Below, in pieces: positions 38,391-43,258 of a stretch of 43,258 bases of DNA (the first letter of the stretch is position 1; each line of letters opens with the position of its first letter). The stretch comes from Pseudomonadota bacterium (GTDB taxonomy: Bacteria > Pseudomonadota > Gammaproteobacteria > Steroidobacterales > Steroidobacteraceae), in NCBI GenBank assembly GCA_019352035.1, contig JABBNZ010000030.1:1-43258 (forward strand), written 5' to 3'. A program made the position numbers and the translations under genes. The notes below the pieces were generated by a model. It was not told where the DNA came from. It saw nothing but the letters and a program-made list of their open reading frames with translations, and ran no database searches.

Positions 38391-39359
38391 ATGAGTGCCG
38401 CGTCCTGGCTGCAAGCCATTCCCGGGATCGAGAAATGGCGTCCCCTGTTCTTCACCCGCGGGCCGCGCGTGGCGACCTGGCTGCTCGCGCTCGCCCTGGG
38501 CGTGCAGGCGGCGATGATCGTCACCGACCTGGCCGGCGTCGATCGCGCACCCCCGCCCGCCATGATCGCCGCGGCTTCCCGGGCGCGGCGATCCCCCATC
38601 GACATCGCCGCGATCACCGGTACGCACCTTTTCGGCATCGCTCCCACGCCCGCCGGGGCCGGCAATGGGGCCAACGCGCCGCAAACGAGCATGCCGCTGG
38701 TCCTCACGGGTGTGATCGCCGCCGATGATCCACAGGGCGGGCTCGCAATACTCGGGCCGAGCGTCACCGCCACCAAAGTGTATGCCGTCGGAGACAACAT
38801 CCCGGGCGGCGCGCGGCTGCACGCGGTGCTCTTCGATCACGTGTTGCTCGAGCGCAACGGCCACCTCGAATCGCTGGCGCTGCCGCATGAGCTCGCCGGA
38901 AGCGCCCCACCGCCGAGCTTGTCGGCCGCGCCGACCGAGGCGCCGATCCAGCGCATGCAGGAGCTCGTACGCCGCCATCCCGGGCTCATCGGCGACATCA
39001 TGCGCCCCGAGCCGGTGTTCGCCGGCGGCAAGCAGCAGGGCTTTCGCGTGTATCCCGGGCGGGACCGGCAGGCATTCGCCCAGCTCGGGCTCGAGCCTGG
39101 CGATCTGGTGATGGCCATCGACGGCACCCCGCTCGATGATCCCTCGCAAGGGGCGCTTATCCTGCATACACTCGGCTCCTCCAGTGAGGCTCGCGTCACG
39201 ATTCTGCGCAATGGACGGCGACAGGATCTCACTCTCGATCTGGCCGCTGTCGAACAGGAGGCGGAATCGCTCGCCGGGTCGCACAATGGGGCATCCGGGC
39301 CGCCGGCGCCGCCGCCCATGATCTCGAGGCCGTTCGCGCCGCCGCAGGGCGTGCAGTAG
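38391..39359 (+). CDS. gspC: Type II secretion inner-membrane platform protein GspC
   Basis: The product (322 aa) links the inner-membrane platform to the secretin. It has a short cytosolic N terminus, one membrane helix (about 23-43, [18 protein letters not shown]), and a Pro/Ala linker. The homology region (about 65-165, [11 protein letters not shown] ... [20 protein letters not shown] ... [28 protein letters not shown]) contacts GspD. A C-terminal PDZ domain (about 205-285, [35 protein letters not shown]) is probably for substrate or partner binding. The Pro-rich tail is disordered. It is the first gene of the gsp cluster, divergent from clpS. Confidence 0.93.
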   Translation: MSAASWLQAIPGIEKWRPLFFTRGPRVATWLLALALGVQAAMIVTDLAGVDRAPPPAMIAAASRARRSPIDIAAITGTHLFGIAPTPAGAGNGANAPQTSMPLVLTGVIAADDPQGGLAILGPSVTATKVYAVGDNIPGGARLHAVLFDHVLLERNGHLESLALPHELAGSAPPPSLSAAPTEAPIQRMQELVRRHPGLIGDIMRPEPVFAGGKQQGFRVYPGRDRQAFAQLGLEPGDLVMAIDGTPLDDPSQGALILHTLGSSSEARVTILRNGRRQDLTLDLAAVEQEAESLAGSHNGASGPPAPPPMISRPFAPPQGVQ

Positions 39360-39389
39360 GCCGCGGTCCAGCAACGGGGGTTGAGGTTA

Positions 39390-41564
39390 GTGAAAGGCTT
39401 TCGGATTTTCGTATGCTGCCTGGCGCTGGCGGCCCTGATCGCGCCGCCGCTCGCCCTCCAGGCTCGGGCGGCCGTGCCGCCCGCGCGCCAGGCCATGAGC
39501 ATCACGCCGAATTTCAAGGACGCGGACATCCGGCAGATCGTGCAGGCGGTCGCCGCCGCCACGGGCAAGAGCTTCATCCTGGATCCGCGGGTGCGGGCGC
39601 AGGTGACGATGTACTCATCGGCACCGCTGTCGCCCCCCGCCTTCTACCAGGCGTTCCTCTCCATTCTCGAGGTCTACGGCTTCATCGCCGTGCCGGCCGG
39701 CAACAACATCGAGAAGATCGTGCCCGATGCCGACGCCCGGCAGGAGCCCTCGATCGACCTGCCATCCCACGTCAGCGCCACCTCCGATGAGATCGTCACC
39801 CAGGTCGTTCCCGTCAAGAACGTGAGCGCGGCGGAGCTGGTGCCGATCCTTCGGCCCATGATCCCGCAGTACGGCCACCTCGCCGCCTACCCCCCGTCCA
39901 ACATCCTCATCATTTCCGACAGAGCGGCCAACGTGCATCGGATGATCTCCATCATCCATCGCATCGACCAGATCGGGAACCAGGACGTGGACGTGATGCC
40001 GCTGCAGAACGCCTCGGCCGCGGACGTGGTGCGCACCATCGATTCGCTATATCAGGGCCAAGGCAACCTTCAGACGGGTCAGAACGTGCGGGTGGTGGCC
40101 GACGAGCGCTCCAACAGCGTGCTCATCAGCGGCGATCCGGCAGAGCGCCTGCGCGTGCGGGCGCTGGTGGCGGAGCTCGACACGCCGCTGCACTCCGGCG
40201 GCAACACCCGCGTGGTCTTCCTTCACTACGCCGACGCGGCGAAGCTCGCACCGAAGCTGAAGGAGCAGATGTCGGAGCTCGCGCAATTGGGCGGCGGCGC
40301 CGCGAACGCCAAGAACCCGACCGCACAGGCGGAGAAGAACGCGCTCGTGTGGGCGGATACTCAGAACAACGCGCTCGTCATCACCGCCCCGCCCAAGTTG
40401 ATGCGCACCATCCTCGACATCGTCCACTCGCTGGACCGCCGCCGGCCCGAGGTGCTGGTGCAGGCGATCATCGCCGAGGTCACCGTCGGCAAGGAGGACG
40501 ACCTCGGCATCAACTGGGCGGCCTACTCGCAACACAACAAGGTGCCGCTCGGCGGCTTCGTCTCGGCGGTCGGCGGCACGAACATCGTCGATCTCATCGG
40601 GGCCGCGCAGGCCGGCTCATCGGCCCTGAGCAGCGCCGCCTCGCTCCTCACCGGCACGACAGTCGGCATCGGCACCATCTCCGCCGGCGGCGAGTCGTTC
40701 GCCGCCATGATCCGGGCGCTGAGGAGCAACACGGACACCAACATCGTGTCCACTCCCTCGGCGGTGACGATGAGCAACCAGGCGGCGACTCTGAAGGTCG
40801 TCCAGGAAGTGCCGTTCGTGACCGGGAGCTACTCCAGCCAGGCCGGCATCACCAACGGCACGGTCACGCCATTTCAGACGGTTCAGCAGCAGGAGGTCGG
40901 CACCATTCTCAAGGTGACGCCCACGATCTCGGCCGAGGGCAACGCGGTGATGCTCAAGCTCGCCGTGTCGAGCTCCAGCGTCATACCCAATGCCGTGACC
41001 AACCTCACCGGCGACATCACCACCGACAAGCGCAGCATCACCACCAATGTCCTGATCGGCAACGGCGGCATCGTCGTGCTCGGCGGCCTGATCTCGAACG
41101 AGCAGGATCGCACGCATGCGGGAGTGCCTTTCCTCGCCAACATTCCGCTGCTCGGGCTCCTCTTCAAGACGCGCAACGACAGGGCGAGCCGCGACGACCT
41201 GATGATCTTCATCAAGCCGACGATCCTGCGCGACCAGTCGGAGGCAGCGGCGGCGACCGGCCGCAGCTACGACTACATGCTGGGCCAGGAGGGCGCCATG
41301 CCCCCCGAGCAATTCCCGCAGCTCCTGCGCGGCGAGCCGGCGCCGCGGCTGCCCGTGCTGCCGCCCCCGCCGCCGCCCGGCACCCTCTCGGCGCCGAGTC
41401 CTCTGGCTCCGAGAAGCGGGCAGCACAAGTCCGAGACTCCCGCCCCCCCCGCCGGCGGGCAGACGGCGCCCGCGCCCAGCCCACAGGCGCAGGAGGCCGC
41501 GCCGAAGCCCGGCGCCGCAGCCGCCGGCAGCGCCACCTCACCCCCGGGCGGAGAGAAGCCTTGA
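39390..41564 (+). CDS. gspD: Type II secretion outer-membrane secretin GspD
   Basis: The multimeric outer-membrane channel (724 aa) has a signal peptide (about 1-28, ending ALQARA), an N0 domain (ITPNFKDADIRQIVQAVAAATGKSF), and N1-N3 (ITQVVPVKNVSAAELVPILRPMI; LQNASAADVVRTIDSLY; VFLHYADAAKLAPKLKEQMSEL). The secretin core (about 345-600) has VLVQAIIAEVT, NIVSTPSAVTMSNQAA, VPFVTGSYSS, VGTILKVTPTI, and the VVLGGLISNEQ...VPFLANIPLLGLLFKT signature. The C-terminal 100 residues are Pro/Ala/Gly-rich and low-complexity. GTG 39390 with GAGG upstream is preferred; TTG 39381 is in frame. Its TGA overlaps the gspE TTG. Confidence 0.95.
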   Translation: MKGFRIFVCCLALAALIAPPLALQARAAVPPARQAMSITPNFKDADIRQIVQAVAAATGKSFILDPRVRAQVTMYSSAPLSPPAFYQAFLSILEVYGFIAVPAGNNIEKIVPDADARQEPSIDLPSHVSATSDEIVTQVVPVKNVSAAELVPILRPMIPQYGHLAAYPPSNILIISDRAANVHRMISIIHRIDQIGNQDVDVMPLQNASAADVVRTIDSLYQGQGNLQTGQNVRVVADERSNSVLISGDPAERLRVRALVAELDTPLHSGGNTRVVFLHYADAAKLAPKLKEQMSELAQLGGGAANAKNPTAQAEKNALVWADTQNNALVITAPPKLMRTILDIVHSLDRRRPEVLVQAIIAEVTVGKEDDLGINWAAYSQHNKVPLGGFVSAVGGTNIVDLIGAAQAGSSALSSAASLLTGTTVGIGTISAGGESFAAMIRALRSNTDTNIVSTPSAVTMSNQAATLKVVQEVPFVTGSYSSQAGITNGTVTPFQTVQQQEVGTILKVTPTISAEGNAVMLKLAVSSSSVIPNAVTNLTGDITTDKRSITTNVLIGNGGIVVLGGLISNEQDRTHAGVPFLANIPLLGLLFKTRNDRASRDDLMIFIKPTILRDQSEAAAATGRSYDYMLGQEGAMPPEQFPQLLRGEPAPRLPVLPPPPPPGTLSAPSPLAPRSGQHKSETPAPPAGGQTAPAPSPQAQEAAPKPGAAAAGSATSPPGGEKP

Positions 41565-43072
41565 GCGCCGCCGAAGTCATGGACGAGCCGCGGCAGCTGC
41601 CGGCCGCCATCCCTCAGCGGCGCCTCTCCTTCGCCTTTGCGAAGCGCCACGGCGTGCTCATCAAGCAGATCACGGACCTCGAGGCCGAATGCGTCTATCG
41701 CGAGCATGTCTCGCCGATCGCCCTGGCCGAGGTCCGGCGCTTCGTAGGCCGTCCGGTGCGTCTCGAGCGCGTGCCGGAGGCGGAGTTCGACCTGCTGCTG
41801 CGAGAAGTCTACGAGGCGGGCTCCGACACCATGCAGGCCGTCGAGGGGCTGGATGAGACCACCGACCTGGCGCACCTTGCGCAGGAGCTGCCCGAGCAGG
41901 CGGATCTGCTCGACAGCGACGACGATGCGCCCATCATCCGCCTGATCAACGCCGTGCTCACCCAGGCGGTGAAGGAGAACGCCTCCGACATCCACGTGGA
42001 GCCGTTCGAGAATCGGCTGGTCGTGCGGTTTCGCGTGGACGGAGTGCTGCGCGAGGTGCTGCAGTCCAAGCGCGCCGTGGCGCCGCTCGTGGTCTCCCGC
42101 ATCAAGGTGATGTCGAAGCTCGACATCGCGGAGAAGCGCCTGCCGCAGGACGGGCGCATCGGCCTGAAGATCGCCGGCCGAGCGGTCGACGTGCGCGTCT
42201 CCACGATTCCCTCGGGCCACGGCGAGCGCGTGGTGCTGCGTATCCTCGACAAGCAGGCGGGACGGCTCGACCTGAGCGCACTCGGCATGGATCCGAAGAC
42301 CGGGGCGCTGATCGACGAGCTCATCCACAAGCCCCACGGCATCATCCTCGTCACCGGACCGACCGGCTCCGGCAAGACGACGACGCTCTATGCGGCGCTC
42401 GAGCGGTTGAACGACAACACGCAGAACATCATGACGGTCGAGGATCCGATCGAGTACTACATCGACGGCATCGGCCAGACCCAGGTCAACACCAAGGTGG
42501 AGATGACCTTCGCTCGCGGCCTCAGGGCGATCCTGCGCCAGGACCCCGACGTCGTCATGATCGGCGAGATCCGCGATCTCGAGACGGCGCAGATCGCCGT
42601 CCAGGCGAGTCTCACCGGTCACCTGGTGCTCTCGACCCTGCACACCAACACCGCGGCCGGCGCGCTCACGCGCCTGCGCGACATGGGTATCGAGCCCTTC
42701 CTCCTCTCCTCGAGCCTGATCGGCGTGCTCGCGCAGCGCCTGGTCCGGGTGCTCAACCCGGAGACCAAGCAGCCATTCCAGGGCGGCGATTACGAGCGCC
42801 GTCTGCTGAACCTCGGCCCCGATGATCCCTCGCCGGTCCTCTACCGCCCGGGGCGCGATGCCATGGGAGGCTACCGCGGCCGCTCGGGGGTCTATGAGCT
42901 CATCGTGGTGGACGACGCCATGCGCACGATGATCCATGACGGTGCCAGCGAGCAGGAGCTCGAGCGCCACGCCCGCCTCACGACCCCTTCCATCCGCGAC
43001 GACGGCCGCGCCAAAATCCTGCGTGGCGAGACCACGATCGAAGAAGTGCTGCGGGTCACCCGCGAAGATTAG
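41561..43072 (+). CDS. gspE: Type II secretion ATPase GspE lacking the zinc motif
   Basis: The cytosolic hexameric ATPase (503 aa) powers pseudopilus assembly. An N-terminal domain (about 15-110) binds GspL; then come SDIHVEPFENRLVVRFRVDG, Walker A GPTGSGKTT (about 266-274), the Asp box TVEDPIEYY, Walker B PDVVMIGEIRDLET, and the His box TGHLVLSTLHTN. The CxxC...CxxC zinc module expected after RVL is absent: the region reads RVLNPETKQPFQ ... YRPGRDAMGGYRGRSG, and the protein has a single cysteine overall. TTG 41561 (TTGA overlap with gspD, GGAG upstream) is preferred; ATG 41579 is an alternative. Other gsp genes presumably continue outside the window. Confidence 0.94.
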   Translation: MSAAEVMDEPRQLPAAIPQRRLSFAFAKRHGVLIKQITDLEAECVYREHVSPIALAEVRRFVGRPVRLERVPEAEFDLLLREVYEAGSDTMQAVEGLDETTDLAHLAQELPEQADLLDSDDDAPIIRLINAVLTQAVKENASDIHVEPFENRLVVRFRVDGVLREVLQSKRAVAPLVVSRIKVMSKLDIAEKRLPQDGRIGLKIAGRAVDVRVSTIPSGHGERVVLRILDKQAGRLDLSALGMDPKTGALIDELIHKPHGIILVTGPTGSGKTTTLYAALERLNDNTQNIMTVEDPIEYYIDGIGQTQVNTKVEMTFARGLRAILRQDPDVVMIGEIRDLETAQIAVQASLTGHLVLSTLHTNTAAGALTRLRDMGIEPFLLSSSLIGVLAQRLVRVLNPETKQPFQGGDYERRLLNLGPDDPSPVLYRPGRDAMGGYRGRSGVYELIVVDDAMRTMIHDGASEQELERHARLTTPSIRDDGRAKILRGETTIEEVLRVTRED

Positions 43073-43095
43073 AAGTTGCCCATGGACGCACGTCC

Positions 43096-43258
43096 ACCCC
43101 GAATCATGAAACGGCATGAACGAGTGGCCCAGGCACAGGAATGTGCCCGGCCGCCGCGGGGCGAGGCGGCGCTTTTAGCGAAGCACTGCTTCGCTCCGGC
43201 GAGCGAGTCTCGGGCAAAAACCACGCTTTTTGCCCGAGACGGCGCTGGGCCGGGCAGG
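43096..43258. repeat. Structured dispersed intergenic repeat, copy 2 (cut by window end)
   Basis: The same element as at 32905. The core (43144-43256, 113 bp) is again closed by TGCCCGGCC and GGCCGGGCA. Its internal stems are GCCGCC/GGCGGC, GCGAAGC-ACT-GCTTCGC (43178-43194), and a perfect 14-bp stem with loop CCACGC (43207-43240) that includes A5 and T5 tracts. The upstream flank (ACCCCGA..CATGAA.CG.CA) also matches copy 1. It begins 23 bp after the gspE stop; its right part is outside the window. Confidence 0.85.

Noticed and set aside
40349-41560. Upstream extension of the gspE frame through most of gspD
   Set aside because: The extension overlaps the secretin domain of gspD in another frame and is His/Arg/Pro-rich; real GspE starts at the TTGA overlap.
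41273-43117. Long minus-strand open frame opposite gspE
   Set aside because: Fully antisense to gspE, which has every ATPase motif; the translation is low-complexity and unrecognisable.

Overview
This is a GC-rich, gene-dense chromosomal segment of a Gram-negative bacterium, most likely a gammaproteobacterium. The best lineage evidence is gene order. trxB is divergent from ftsK-lolA-rarA-serS, and aat-infA converges on clpA-clpS. A type II secretion operon in the order gspC-gspD-gspE follows. GspE has no zinc-binding tetracysteine motif, which from memory also holds for Xanthomonas-type enzymes, so a relative of Xanthomonadales/Steroidobacterales is a reasonable guess. No sequence search was run.

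Layout. 0-2.7 kb: a cut-off membrane-anchored protein, a diguanylate cyclase, a paired DnaA-box palindrome, a lysine/arginine-rich coiled-coil protein and an unknown protein. 2.7-7.2 kb: an MscS-type channel divergent from an aldehyde dehydrogenase, then a DksA/TraR-type zinc protein and a BON protein. 7.2-9.2 kb: a cytochrome-oxidase assembly group (CtaG, SCO) ending with a DUF2147 protein. 9.2-12.9 kb: transaldolase-phosphoglucomutase and exonuclease III. 12.9-19.2 kb: an accessory-looking stretch with a carboxylesterase, a TonB-C-like secreted protein, a pilin-like fragment, a signal-less solute-binding protein, a second DUF2147 protein, a membrane-anchored HDOD protein and a small hydrophilic protein. 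19.3 kb: tRNA-Ser(UGA). 19.5-25.8 kb: a metallophosphoesterase, a shortened PrpD homologue, and an MHYT histidine kinase translationally coupled to a REC-GGDEF-EAL regulator. 25.9-38.2 kb: housekeeping genes (serS, rarA, lolA, ftsK, trxB, FemAB-like, aat, infA, clpA, clpS). 38.3-43.1 kb: gspCDE.

How genes work together. Aat, ClpS and ClpA form a complete bacterial Leu/N-degron route within 4 kb. CtaG and SCO both serve copper-centre assembly in cytochrome oxidase. Two diguanylate-cyclase proteins, one also carrying an EAL domain, point to cyclic-di-GMP control. LolA and GspC/D/E belong to envelope biogenesis and secretion.

Most notable signals. (1) Two copies of a 113-bp core intergenic repeat, 10 kb apart, can each fold into a closed multi-branched structure: one lies between trxB and the FemAB-like gene, the other after gspE. 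(2) Several genes have a -10-like hexamer exactly 6 nt before the start codon, suggesting leaderless mRNAs. (3) There is a DnaA-box inverted pair, and convergent gene pairs share or abut their stop codons. No phage, IS element, CRISPR array or defence locus was recognised.
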